A DNA stretch of 34,580 bases, taken from NCBI RefSeq assembly GCF_003852495.1, contig NZ_QAJI01000005.1, positions 192,958 through 227,537 of the forward strand, given 5' to 3'. The DNA is from Taibaiella sp. KBW10. Lineage in GTDB: Bacteria; Bacteroidota; Bacteroidia; Chitinophagales; Chitinophagaceae. The notes under the pieces are model-generated. The model saw nothing but the letters and a program-made list of their open reading frames with translations, did not search any database and was not told where the DNA came from. The first letter of the stretch is position 1, and each line of letters opens with the position of its first letter. A program made the position numbers and the translations under genes. Below, one piece after another: positions 23,890-32,159 of this stretch.

Positions 23890-25164
23890 TTATTTAAATT
23901 CGTAACCAATATCTTTTCTAAAATTCATGTTATCAAAATGAAGTGCCTTCAGGCTTTCATAAGATGTTTGCAGCGCCTCGTTAATGTCTGATCCATAAGA
24001 GGTGACTGCTAATACACGGCCGCCATTACTCAATACAGCCCCTTCCTTTGCAGTAGTTCCGGCATGAAACACGATACTGTTTTTCACATCCTCCAAACCC
24101 GATATGGCATCTCCTTTGCGATACGCTTCCGGATAGCCTCCGGCAACCAGCATTACGGTACAGGCCGCATTGGCACTATGCTGCACGGTAACCTCATCCA
24201 GTTTTCCCTCTTTCATCTTTTCAATCAGATCCAGAAGGTCATTTTCTAAACGCGGCATGACCACCTCTGTTTCCGGATCACCCATACGGCAATTGTACTC
24301 AATCACATAAGGATCACCGCCTACATTGATCAGGCCAAAGAATACGAATCCCTGATATATAATATTTTCTTCTTTTAATCCTTTAATGGTGGGATCGACG
24401 ACCTGCTCGATCACCTTCTTCATAAAATCACCTTGTGCAAAGGGCACGGGAGAAATAGCCCCCATACCACCGGTATTCGGACCGCTATCGCCTTCGCCAA
24501 TACGTTTGTAATCTTTTGCTTCGGGTAATAACACATAGTTTTCTCCATCAGTAAAGGCGAAAACGGAAAGCTCTATCCCGGTCAGGAATTGCTCTACGAC
24601 CACTTTACTACCCGCGGCGCCGAATTGGGCTTTTTTGATCATCGAAGTAAAAACGCGCTTTGCCTCTTCTTTATCGGAGGTAATCACTACACCTTTACCG
24701 GCGGCAAGGCCATCTGCTTTCAACACAATTGGTGTTGTATGCTGGTCCAAATACCGCAATCCGTCTTCAAAATTTTGAGTATTGAAGGTTTCATAAGCCG
24801 CAGTAGGGATATGATGGCGCTTCATAAATTCTTTGGCAAAGTCTTTACTACCTTCCAGTGCTGCCCCTAATTTTGACGGGCCTACAATCGTGATATGCTG
24901 CAGTGCCGCATCTGCTTTAAAAAAATCATAAATACCATTTACCAAAGGGTCTTCAGAACCGGGAAATAAAGTGTCGATCTTGTGGTCTAAACAAAATGTT
25001 TTGATGGCCTCAAAATCGTTGATTCCAAGGGCAACATTTGTGCCATAAGCCGATGTACCGGCATTACCGGGTGCGATAAACAGGTTTTCGCATTTAGGCG
25101 ATTGGCTCATTTTCCAGGACAATGCGGACTCTCTTCCTCCGGAACCCAATAGTAATATATTCAT
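23890..25164 (-). CDS. purD: Phosphoribosylamine--glycine ligase (GAR synthetase)
   Basis: Joins glycine to phosphoribosylamine with ATP, the second step of purine synthesis. I set the start at MNILLLGSGGRE (25164), where homology begins; an open frame extends 24 codons upstream through the promoter. 424 residues. Motifs: N-terminal GSGGRESAL, the segment PGNAGT, 'FPGSEDPLVNGI', the ATP-grasp 'VLKADGLAAGKGVVI', 'GPNTGGMGAISP' and 'EYNCRMGDPETEVVMPRL'. No other purine gene is adjacent. Confidence 0.96.
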   Translation of the reverse strand: MNILLLGSGGRESALSWKMSQSPKCENLFIAPGNAGTSAYGTNVALGINDFEAIKTFCLDHKIDTLFPGSEDPLVNGIYDFFKADAALQHITIVGPSKLGAALEGSKDFAKEFMKRHHIPTAAYETFNTQNFEDGLRYLDQHTTPIVLKADGLAAGKGVVITSDKEEAKRVFTSMIKKAQFGAAGSKVVVEQFLTGIELSVFAFTDGENYVLLPEAKDYKRIGEGDSGPNTGGMGAISPVPFAQGDFMKKVIEQVVDPTIKGLKEENIIYQGFVFFGLINVGGDPYVIEYNCRMGDPETEVVMPRLENDLLDLIEKMKEGKLDEVTVQHSANAACTVMLVAGGYPEAYRKGDAISGLEDVKNSIVFHAGTTAKEGAVLSNGGRVLAVTSYGSDINEALQTSYESLKALHFDNMNFRKDIGYEFK

Positions 25165-25196
25165 AATATCTTGATAATTGTGCGTGTGAATGAGCG

Positions 25197-25226
25197 CAAA
25201 GGTACACTCATTTTTAAAAACAAAAA
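25197..25226 (-). promoter_or_regulatory. Promoter of purD
   Basis: On the minus strand TTTTTG (25221-25226), a 16-nt spacer and a perfect -7 TACCTTTG (25197-25204), 32 nt before the purD ATG. The -33 element touches the upstream gene's terminator. Confidence 0.55.
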
Positions 25227-25249
25227 GACACGGCAATGAATGCCGTGTC
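25227..25249 (-). terminator. Terminator of the 25.3-kb lipoprotein gene
   Basis: Nine-base perfect arms (GACACGGCA/TGCCGTGTC) with a five-base loop, followed on the minus strand by TTTTTGTTTTT. Confidence 0.75.
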
Positions 25250-25312
25250 CTTAATTTAGCTTTTAAGAGGGTATCCTTTTCAGGAACGCTTAAAAAACAT
25301 GTATATTATATT

Positions 25313-25954
25313 TTAATAATAGTTGGCTTGTATATAGTCTGCTTCTCCTCTGGTATTGCCCACGACCACAAAACCCACACTTCCCTTTACGATATACCGA
25401 GCCGAAACCGTAAAGGCCTTGTACCCATTGATATATCCAATCCAGGTGTTACCCACTTGTTCTATTTTTACTTCGTTCCAGTTACCATTGCCATTCACAA
25501 AACTAGCCGTTCTGGGGCTCACTATCTCGGTAATATCGGTGCTTCCGCCATTGCCCCCTTCATCCCAAAGGGCATAATAACCATCTGAACTTATGGTAAA
25601 GCTATAGCCATATGCACGAGAACCGGCATCATAACCAAACAAAAGCCCCATGTTATTATCAGAACCGATCCTCGTCTGAATCACGAAATTACGATCAGGA
25701 TTGAACTGAATGTTCTTTGCAATATAAGAAGCCGTTCCGTTTGGGTCGAGATAGTTGAACGAGAACGTCCCGTTAGCAATCACCCCATAGGCATCAGCCA
25801 GGTTATCTGCAAAATTCCAGTCATTCCGGTTGTCAACAAACTCGTCAACAAACTCATAAGTATTATCTGTAGGATTGGGATTTATATATTCCTTACGACA
25901 ACTGGCTAAAAATGTAGTAGCCGCAACGATTGTCCATAATAGTATTTTTTTCAT
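25313..25954 (-). CDS. Secreted lipoprotein of unknown function, lectin-like fold suspected
   Basis: I do not recognise a named family. Lipoprotein signal peptide MKKILLWTIVAATTFLASC with lipid Cys at residue 19. The 213 residues are rich in Asn, Gly, Tyr and Phe, with alternating beta strands ('FVDEFVDNRNDWNF', 'GTFSFNYLD', 'FVIQTRIG', 'GLLFGYD', 'WNEVKIEQVGNTWIGYINGYKAF'). The order of segments is like the laminin-G/DUF1080 jelly-roll proteins that bind glycans (weak resemblance, inference). It has its own promoter and terminator. It is divergent from paaI. Confidence 0.7.
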   Translation of the reverse strand: MKKILLWTIVAATTFLASCRKEYINPNPTDNTYEFVDEFVDNRNDWNFADNLADAYGVIANGTFSFNYLDPNGTASYIAKNIQFNPDRNFVIQTRIGSDNNMGLLFGYDAGSRAYGYSFTISSDGYYALWDEGGNGGSTDITEIVSPRTASFVNGNGNWNEVKIEQVGNTWIGYINGYKAFTVSARYIVKGSVGFVVVGNTRGEADYIQANYY

Positions 25955-25983
25955 TTTAAACTTTTTAGTGCATTTAAGACTTA

Positions 25984-25991
25984 CAAAGGTA
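25984..25991 (-). promoter_or_regulatory. -7 promoter element of the 25.3-kb lipoprotein gene
   Basis: TACCTTTG on the minus strand, a perfect TAnnTTTG match, 29 nt before the ATG at 25954. Confidence 0.55.
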
Positions 25992-26044
25992 CGCTTGGTT
26001 TAATATTTACGAAAACTTTTCATTCGCTTGCTAAAATGTTTATA

Positions 26045-26052
26045 TAGATTTG
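26045..26052 (+). promoter_or_regulatory. -7 promoter element of the PaaI-type thioesterase gene
   Basis: TAGATTTG, a perfect TAnnTTTG match, 21 nt before the ATG at 26074. It overlaps the TTG at 26050 that would open a longer frame, which argues for the ATG start. Confidence 0.55.
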
Positions 26053-26073
26053 TACACACAAAAATTAATAAAG

Positions 26074-26481
26074 ATGACACCGGAACAGGCAAAAGAGGCG
26101 CTTATGAAAAATGATGCTTTTTCGAAATGGTTAGACATTCGTATCGAAAAGGTGGACTCGGGCTACTGTAAACTACAGTATACCATCCGTCCGGAAATGC
26201 TTAATGGCTTCGGATCGGTACACGGAGGTATTCTTTTTTCGGCCTCGGATTCTGCATTGGCCTTTGCCTGTAATTCACATGGCATCCTGAGTGTCGCCAT
26301 GGAAGTGTCTATTTCCTACACCCGACCAGCCTTTGAGGGACAGGTATTAACGGTAGAAGCACAAGAGATCAACCTTGGAAAGACGACCGGCTTATATGAT
26401 ATAAAAACTTATAACGAGGAAGGGAAGCTGATCTGTGTCTTTAAAGGGACGGTATACCGCACAGGAAAGGAGATCACATAA
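26074..26481 (+). CDS. paaI: Hotdog-fold acyl-CoA thioesterase, PaaI type
   Basis: Hydrolyses acyl-CoA (in the phenylacetate pathway, hydroxyphenylacetyl-CoAs) as a hotdog-fold tetramer. The 135 residues closely follow E. coli PaaI: NDAFSKWLDIRI, MLNGFGSVHGGILFSASDSALAFACNSHG (with Asn44, His50-Gly51-Gly52 and the catalytic-type Asp59) and 'VSISYTRPAF'. The start at 26074 is an ATG after the promoter. No other phenylacetate gene is adjacent, so a general housekeeping thioesterase role is equally possible. Confidence 0.88.
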   Translation: MTPEQAKEALMKNDAFSKWLDIRIEKVDSGYCKLQYTIRPEMLNGFGSVHGGILFSASDSALAFACNSHGILSVAMEVSISYTRPAFEGQVLTVEAQEINLGKTTGLYDIKTYNEEGKLICVFKGTVYRTGKEIT

Positions 26482-26568
26482 GTGTCAATATGAACTTATC
26501 GTTAAATGATATGGAAATATTATATAATAGGTGTAATTTGCGCTCGCATTTTAAAAACATGCATTCAC

Positions 26569-28542
26569 ATGAAACTTATTTTCAATATTTTATTAAGCAT
26601 TGTTCTATGCGGCCTCACGCAAAACAGTTTTGCCCAGACGGTCATCATTAATCCCAATACTGATGGTGGTTTTGAAATGGGAAATACTTTTGCCGCCAAT
26701 GGATGGACTTTAGTAAACAATGCTGCCAATGCCGGCAATAACTGGTTTTTGGGCACCACAACCTTATCTAATGCGGGAAGCTCCTTTGCCTCGACGGGCA
26801 GTAGGCTGGCCTATATATCGCAATCCAATAACGGGAGTAGCTGGAGTTACAATATTAATGAATATTCTACCACACACTTTTATAAAGATGTCGCATTTCC
26901 TGCCGGACAAACGATTATCAAATTAAAATTCCGCTGGAATGCCAAAGGGGAAGGAAATAATAACCAGGCCTATGATGTGCTCTATGTTTATGTAGCCCCT
27001 ACCACATTGACTCCGGTCACCAATTCTCCATTCGGTACTTCAAATGCAACAACAGCCTGGACCGGCACAGGGGCCAGTACCTTATTAGGTTCTTTCCACT
27101 CCTGTACTGTAGCTGCGGGTACCACTGCCGACATCACGCTTCCAGCCAACCTTGCCGGAACAAACAGAAGATTGATCTTTACCTGGAAAAACGGGAATAC
27201 GCTTGGCGTACAACCTCCGGCTGCAATAGACAGTATTGCCTTAACTTCTGACTGCCCTAAATCGACGATCAACATCAATAACCTTACTGCAAACTGTTCT
27301 AATCAGATCAACTTAAGTACAACCGTAACGAATAATGTAACCGGGGGTACTTATCAATGGTATCGCAATAATGCACTTATTCCTGCGGCAACCAATGCTT
27401 CTTATACGTCTAATACTTTATTGAACGGTGATCTGGTACAGTGTGTATACAGCACCAATAATGCCTGTGGGTATAAGGATACGGCTAACATTATCATCAA
27501 TTATAATACTTCTGGACATAGCACAGAGCTGTTGGATCTTTGCGCAAGACAACTTCCGTACACCTGGCGTGGGGTAACCATCCCGACAAATGCGGTTACT
27601 AATCCCAATTATACAACAATTAATCTGCCGCAATCTACAGGATGTGATAGTGTGATTACCCTAAGCCTCACCGTTAGATCATCTCCCAATAAGACCGAAA
27701 GCATCAGTACTTGTAGAAACCTACTTGCGACAACCAGTTGGCGCGGGCATAGTCTTCCGGCCAATGCGGTGAGTAACAACCGGTTTGATTCTGTATTTGT
27801 TGTAAATCCCGGTGGTTGTGACAGTTTAATTTACCTGAGTTTGCAGGTTATTGACAGTGCGAAAACATTAAGCCAAACTCTGAGAGATTGTTATCGGGTG
27901 GTATACAAGGGCAACAATTATTATGGTTCGACCACAAAAATTGATACCCTTAAAAATGCGGCCGGCTGCGACAGTATTTATAACGTAGCTCATATTATTG
28001 TTGATAATTTTACCCTTAATGTCACCGCAGACCTGGCGAATCCGAATAAAGGAGAGCAGATTACGCTGAAAACAGGAGCCAGTGATCCCACTTATGAGGT
28101 TTTTTCCTGGTCTCCCAAAGAATTGTTCCCTAATCAGAATGCAACAACGCAGAAAATCCCGGCTCCTGAAAATCAGCTGATCCAGGTAGTAGGTAAAAAT
28201 GATTTTGGCTGTACCGATACGGCTACGATCCTGATCAAAGGCACCGATTTCTCTAAAGATTTCTATATGCCGAATGCCTTTACTCCAAATGGTGATGGCA
28301 AGAATGACGTCTTTGCGCCTATTTTCAAGATGGACCGCAATTATAATGTGGTAAGCTTTGAAATCTTTAACCGTTGGGGCGCGATTGTTTTCGGCAGCTA
28401 TAATTCTGGCGACAAAAAGGGATGGAATGGACTCATTAAAGGCGAAAAAGCACCTGCAGATGTTTATTACTACTATATCGTGGTCTATTTTAGCGATGGT
28501 AATAAAGTGATGAAGAAAGGGGATGTAACCATTATATACTAA
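26569..28542 (+). CDS. Large surface/secreted protein with type B T9SS (gliding motility-associated) C-terminal domain
   Basis: Probable surface adhesin or matrix protein of about 657 residues. I chose 26569 for its signal peptide (MKLIFNILLSIVLCGL, cleavage after SFAQ). An ATG at 26506 would bury it. The order is: a MAM/choice-of-anchor-J-like beta domain (about 30-225); an Ig-like segment with 'YQWYRNNALIPAATNASYTS' (about 255-315); then repeated modules ending in GCDS at residues 358, 416 and 466, the first two beginning with a Cys followed by 'WRG' and 'P.NAV'. The C-terminus is the type B sorting domain: 'MPNAFTPNGDGKNDVF', 'FEIFNRWGAIVF', 'GWNG' and a final 'VMKKGDVTIIY'. Ligand unknown. 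Confidence 0.88.
   Translation: MKLIFNILLSIVLCGLTQNSFAQTVIINPNTDGGFEMGNTFAANGWTLVNNAANAGNNWFLGTTTLSNAGSSFASTGSRLAYISQSNNGSSWSYNINEYSTTHFYKDVAFPAGQTIIKLKFRWNAKGEGNNNQAYDVLYVYVAPTTLTPVTNSPFGTSNATTAWTGTGASTLLGSFHSCTVAAGTTADITLPANLAGTNRRLIFTWKNGNTLGVQPPAAIDSIALTSDCPKSTININNLTANCSNQINLSTTVTNNVTGGTYQWYRNNALIPAATNASYTSNTLLNGDLVQCVYSTNNACGYKDTANIIINYNTSGHSTELLDLCARQLPYTWRGVTIPTNAVTNPNYTTINLPQSTGCDSVITLSLTVRSSPNKTESISTCRNLLATTSWRGHSLPANAVSNNRFDSVFVVNPGGCDSLIYLSLQVIDSAKTLSQTLRDCYRVVYKGNNYYGSTTKIDTLKNAAGCDSIYNVAHIIVDNFTLNVTADLANPNKGEQITLKTGASDPTYEVFSWSPKELFPNQNATTQKIPAPENQLIQVVGKNDFGCTDTATILIKGTDFSKDFYMPNAFTPNGDGKNDVFAPIFKMDRNYNVVSFEIFNRWGAIVFGSYNSGDKKGWNGLIKGEKAPADVYYYYIVVYFSDGNKVMKKGDVTIIY
27526..27990 (+). 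repeat. Three tandem GCDS modules inside the T9SS surface protein
   Basis: Protein-level tandem repeats: GCDS at residues 358, 416 and 466 (spacing 58 and 50), each preceded by a shared strand pattern and followed by a hydrophobic 'i.sL.v' strand. The first two also share 'WRG..iP.NAV.N'. DNA identity is low, so these are old repeats. Confidence 0.6.
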
Positions 28543-28568
28543 TCAGATTTACGACTTTCATATTTCTA

Positions 28569-28597
28569 AGATACCCGGGCAAATGGTCCGGGTATCT
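28569..28597 (+). terminator. Terminator of the T9SS surface protein gene
   Basis: Ten-base perfect arms (AGATACCCGG and complement) plus a G-T closing pair, 26 nt after the stop. A short T-run follows. Confidence 0.65.
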
Positions 28598-28705
28598 CAT
28601 TTTAGATAAGACCATAGCTATCAGGCTGTTCCCGGAATGTTCGGGTACAAATCATCTTTTTTGTCAATATTATGTTTATGCGATCATTACTTTGTATACT
28701 TTTCT

Positions 28706-28713
28706 TATTTTTG
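28706..28713 (+). promoter_or_regulatory. -7 promoter element of dxs
   Basis: TATTTTTG, a perfect TAnnTTTG match, 19 nt before the dxs ATG. No clear -33 TTG at the expected distance. Confidence 0.55.
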
Positions 28714-28732
28714 CATAGCATAAAAATACATA

Positions 28733-30670
28733 ATGGAAGAAATCTCAGCCGGCCCTTTATTAAGTACAATAGAATTCCCATCTGATTTACAAAAACTGGA
28801 CAGACTTCAGTTGCAGCAAGTATGTAATGAATTAAGACAATTCATTATTGATTGCGTGAGTGTAAACGGAGGGCATTTCGGAGCAAGTCTCGGTGTAGTG
28901 GAACTCACGGTAGCCCTGCATTATGTATTGAAAACACCCTATGATAAATTGGTTTGGGATGTAGGACATCAGGCCTATGGCCATAAAATATTAACGGGTA
29001 GAAGAAAGGTATTTCATACCAACAGAAAGTATAAGGGCATTAGTGGTTTCCCCAATATCAGTGAAAGCGAATATGATGCTTTTGGTGTAGGCCACTCTTC
29101 CACCTCTATTTCTGCCGCTTTGGGTATGGCTATTGCCTCTAAAGTAAAGGGAGAAACAGATAGAAGACACGTTGCGGTGATCGGCGATGGTGCCATGACT
29201 GCCGGCCTTCCTTTTGAAGCCCTAAATCATGCCGGGGTTGCCAATGCCAACATTCTTGTGATTCTTAATGACAACAATATGAGCATTGATGCGAATGTAG
29301 GTGCACTGAAGGAATACCTGACCGATATTACTACCTCAAAAACATATAATAAACTCAGAGACGATTTTTGGCATTTATTAGGGAAGCTTCCTGCAGCCGG
29401 CTTTCAGCGCAGTATGGCCTCCAAAATAGAAGCCAGCCTTAAGGGGGTTGTTTCTAAAGCCAGTAATTTATTTGAAGCGTTGGGCTTCCGCTATTTCGGA
29501 CCGGTTGACGGCCACAATGTGGTAAAACTTGCCGAGCAATTAAAAGATATTGCCGATCTGCCCGGGCCTAAATTATTGCACATTAAAACGGTAAAAGGTA
29601 AGGGATATGATTTGGCAGAAAAAGACCAAACGCTTTGGCATGCACCCGGCTTGTTCGATAAAGTGACCGGAGTAATCAATACCAAAATACCCACCACGCC
29701 ACAAGCGCCCAAATATCAGGATGTATTTGGTAAAACGATTATAGAACTGGCGGAGCAGAATCCGAAAATTATGGGTATTACCCCAGCAATGCCATCGGGC
29801 TGTTCCTTGAAATATATGATGGAGGCTATGCCGGACCGAGCGCTGGACGTCGGTATTGCAGAACAGCATGCCGTAACCGTAAGTGCGGGCCTAGCAACAC
29901 AGGGCATGAAAGTATTCTGTAATATTTACAGTTCTTTTATGCAGCGTGCTTATGATATGGTCATTCATGATGTAGCCATTCAAAATCTGCCGGTTATTTT
30001 CTGCCTGGATCGTGCCGGTGTCGTGGGCGACGATGGCGCTACCCATCATGGTGCATATGATATTGCTTTTATGCGCTGTATTCCCAATATGATTGTGAGT
30101 GCCCCGATGAATGAATCGGAATTGCGTAACCTGATGTATACTGCTCAGCTGGATGAAAATACCCATCCATTTGTGATTCGCTACCCACGCGGACAAGGTG
30201 TATTGCCGGAATGGCAAACTCCTATGGAGAAAATCACGGTAGGTACCGGTAGAAAAATAAAAGAAGGGAATGAGCTCGCGATTATTACTATAGGCCACTG
30301 CGGTAATTTCGCGGTAGATGCCTGTAAGGAGCTAACCACACTCGGTATTGATGCCGCTCATTATGACCTTCGTTTTGTAAAGCCTTTGGATGAGCAAATG
30401 CTCCATGAAATCGGCAAAAAATTCAACAAAATCATTACGGTTGAAGATGGTTGTGTCGTAGGTGGTATGGGCAGTGCGGTACTGGAATTCTTTAACCAGC
30501 ACGGCTACAAACCTTCGGTAACAATTTTGGGCATACCGGATGAAATCGTAGAACATGGCAAACCCGAAGAACTGCATCGCCAATGCGGATATGACAAAAT
30601 AGCCATTGTCGCCGCGGCAAAAGATTTTTCCAATGTAGTCACCAGCACAACCACTGTTTTACAACATTAA
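28733..30670 (+). CDS. dxs: 1-deoxy-D-xylulose-5-phosphate synthase
   Basis: Thiamine-diphosphate enzyme joining pyruvate and glyceraldehyde-3-phosphate, the first committed step of the MEP isoprenoid pathway. The 645 residues are standard. Seen: the GGHFGASLGVVELTVALH segment, WDVGHQAYGHKILTGR, the ThDP motif GDGAMTAG (151-158) with NDNNMSID, 'GPVDGHNV', 'EQHAVTVSAGLA', 'LDRAGVVGDDGATHHG' and 'RYPRGQG'. The C-terminal transketolase domain is intact. It appears to be monocistronic, with the LolA-like gene 79 nt downstream possibly having its own promoter. Confidence 0.97.
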   Translation: MEEISAGPLLSTIEFPSDLQKLDRLQLQQVCNELRQFIIDCVSVNGGHFGASLGVVELTVALHYVLKTPYDKLVWDVGHQAYGHKILTGRRKVFHTNRKYKGISGFPNISESEYDAFGVGHSSTSISAALGMAIASKVKGETDRRHVAVIGDGAMTAGLPFEALNHAGVANANILVILNDNNMSIDANVGALKEYLTDITTSKTYNKLRDDFWHLLGKLPAAGFQRSMASKIEASLKGVVSKASNLFEALGFRYFGPVDGHNVVKLAEQLKDIADLPGPKLLHIKTVKGKGYDLAEKDQTLWHAPGLFDKVTGVINTKIPTTPQAPKYQDVFGKTIIELAEQNPKIMGITPAMPSGCSLKYMMEAMPDRALDVGIAEQHAVTVSAGLATQGMKVFCNIYSSFMQRAYDMVIHDVAIQNLPVIFCLDRAGVVGDDGATHHGAYDIAFMRCIPNMIVSAPMNESELRNLMYTAQLDENTHPFVIRYPRGQGVLPEWQTPMEKITVGTGRKIKEGNELAIITIGHCGNFAVDACKELTTLGIDAAHYDLRFVKPLDEQMLHEIGKKFNKIITVEDGCVVGGMGSAVLEFFNQHGYKPSVTILGIPDEIVEHGKPEELHRQCGYDKIAIVAAAKDFSNVVTSTTTVLQH

Positions 30671-30749
30671 TTCACATAAACTTAGCTTTTAATCCTTAAA
30701 CCCCTGTTCTATCTTTACATTCTAAAGATTCAACCAAAAGACAAAATAT

Positions 30750-31391
30750 ATGAAAAAAGCACTTGCATTGATCGTGGCTATTGTAACATTAAGTACCTCG
30801 ATGACTTTTGCACAAGATGCCAAAGCAAAGGCCGTTTTGGATAAATTAAGCGGTAAAATCAAAGGGATGTCCAGCCTTAAAGCTAATTTTACTTTTATAG
30901 CTAAAGATGCAAAAGGAAAAACACAATTAAACCAGAAAGGAACCTTGATGATGAAAGGGGAAAAATACCATGTAACGGTACCCGCTCAGGAAATGATCTC
31001 CGATGGTAAGACGATGTGGACGTATATGAAGAAAAACAAAGAAGTACAGATTGCCAATTATAGTCCTGCTGATGTAACTATGTCTCCAACTAAATTGTTC
31101 TCTGGTTCTTATGCTAATGACTTCAATTATGCTTATGCCGGTCAGCAAACGATTAACGGAAAAGTAGTAGATATTGTATATCTAACGCCAAAAGCAACCA
31201 AAACATTTAAAAGTGTTACGATTTTAGTAGATCAAAGCGGAATGGTGATGAGCGGAAGTGTAGAAGAGAAAAACGGTAGTTATTACACCTATTCTTTATC
31301 TAGCGTACAAGCCAACGCGGCTGCTTCTGATGCTTTATATACCTTCGATAAGAAGGCCTATCCTGGTGTAGAAGTAATTGATTTAAGATAA
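30750..31391 (+). CDS. LolA-like outer membrane lipoprotein carrier protein
   Basis: Periplasmic carrier that shuttles lipoproteins from the LolCDE exporter to the outer membrane. 213 residues with a signal peptide (MKKALALIVAIVTLSTSMTFAQ). Family features: 'AKAVLDKLSGKIKGMSSLKANFTF', 'QKGTLMMKGEKYHV' with 'ISDGKTMWTY', and a C-terminal 'YTFDKKAYPGVEVIDLR'. The barrel-strand order matches LolA. The upstream TATCTTTA (30710-30717) is one mismatch from TAnnTTTG. It converges on the 31.5-kb gene across a strong hairpin. Confidence 0.85.
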   Translation: MKKALALIVAIVTLSTSMTFAQDAKAKAVLDKLSGKIKGMSSLKANFTFIAKDAKGKTQLNQKGTLMMKGEKYHVTVPAQEMISDGKTMWTYMKKNKEVQIANYSPADVTMSPTKLFSGSYANDFNYAYAGQQTINGKVVDIVYLTPKATKTFKSVTILVDQSGMVMSGSVEEKNGSYYTYSLSSVQANAAASDALYTFDKKAYPGVEVIDLR

Positions 31392-31410
31392 AATTGATCA
31401 TATTTATTTC

Positions 31411-31446
31411 AAAACAGCCTTTCCACTTGGAAAGGCTGTTTTTTTT
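31411..31446. terminator. Bidirectional hairpin between the LolA-like gene and the 31.5-kb gene
   Basis: Fourteen-base perfect arms (AAAACAGCCTTTCC and complement) with a short ACTT loop and an eight-T run on the plus strand, between the converging stops at 31391 and 31450. Confidence 0.85.
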
Positions 31447-31449
31447 GCT

Positions 31450-32004
31450 TTATTTTTTTCGTTTGAAGTAATAATACATTTTCTCGTTCTCATAATCGCT
31501 TCTTCGCATAACTAAAGAATCTGCCGTTAAATATTCTAAGGTAAACTGTGTTACATCGCCCTCTTTCCCGATCCGGGAAGGATCGTATACCACAACATCG
31601 TCATTTTGTTTGGTATACCAGTAAGAAGTATCCCGCGTACCCGACAAGACATTGATCACCTGGTTTTTATCACTAAGGATCATCGTATATTTTCCGATCA
31701 GCGTTTCATTATAGCGCTCTTGCCCGTTTTTCAGGGTTTCGTAGAGTTCTTTCTTTAAGTAATTACGATACGAAGCCGCGCTACTGTATAACCTGGAGTC
31801 TCCCGGAACATAATCTATTCTGTCAATCTCCTCAATCTGTGCTTTGCATTCATTACAGGTACGGTAATAGTCTTCCGATACTTTAATATCGGTCAGCAGC
31901 CAGGTGCCTACTAATTGATTTTGAACCTTACTCGATTTATTGAAGGCCATCAAAGCCAAAACAGCGGTGGCAAGTATTAAAGATGTATATTTTCCTTTAA
32001 GCAT
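31450..32004 (-). CDS. Lipocalin-like secreted protein of unknown function
   Basis: No named function recognised. 184 residues. It begins with an N-terminal hydrophobic segment (SLILATAVLALMAF) acting as signal peptide or anchor, with no lipobox Cys. The mature part looks like a bacterial lipocalin-type barrel: 'LVGTWLLTDIKV' at the start, 'IGKYTMILSDKNQVINVLSGTRDTSYWYTKQNDDVVVYD' in the middle, and 'FTLEYLTADSLVMRR' near the end, the usual closing strands. A CxxC pair (TCNEC) lies near residue 50. Upstream TAACTTTA is one mismatch from TAnnTTTG. Confidence 0.65.
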   Translation of the reverse strand: MLKGKYTSLILATAVLALMAFNKSSKVQNQLVGTWLLTDIKVSEDYYRTCNECKAQIEEIDRIDYVPGDSRLYSSAASYRNYLKKELYETLKNGQERYNETLIGKYTMILSDKNQVINVLSGTRDTSYWYTKQNDDVVVYDPSRIGKEGDVTQFTLEYLTADSLVMRRSDYENEKMYYYFKRKK

Positions 32005-32117
32005 AAATAATTGAAATAAAATTGGTTTTGCTTCTTTTTTTCTTCGTTATAAAGTTAGGATTGTGTAAAATATTTCTAAATTAAAATATAAATCAAATAA
32101 AAGCGCAATTATTTAAA

Positions 32118-32125
32118 TAATTTTG
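32118..32125 (+). promoter_or_regulatory. -7 promoter element of the outer membrane beta-barrel gene
   Basis: TAATTTTG, a perfect TAnnTTTG match, 34 nt before the ATG at 32160. Confidence 0.5.
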
Positions 32126-32159
32126 AGGTCCTTTCAGAAAATACCCTCAAATGTTTATA

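Noticed and set aside
28631-28645. Small hairpin CCCG/CGGG upstream of dxs
   Set aside because: Four-base arms are too short; it probably arises by chance, even though a T-rich stretch follows.
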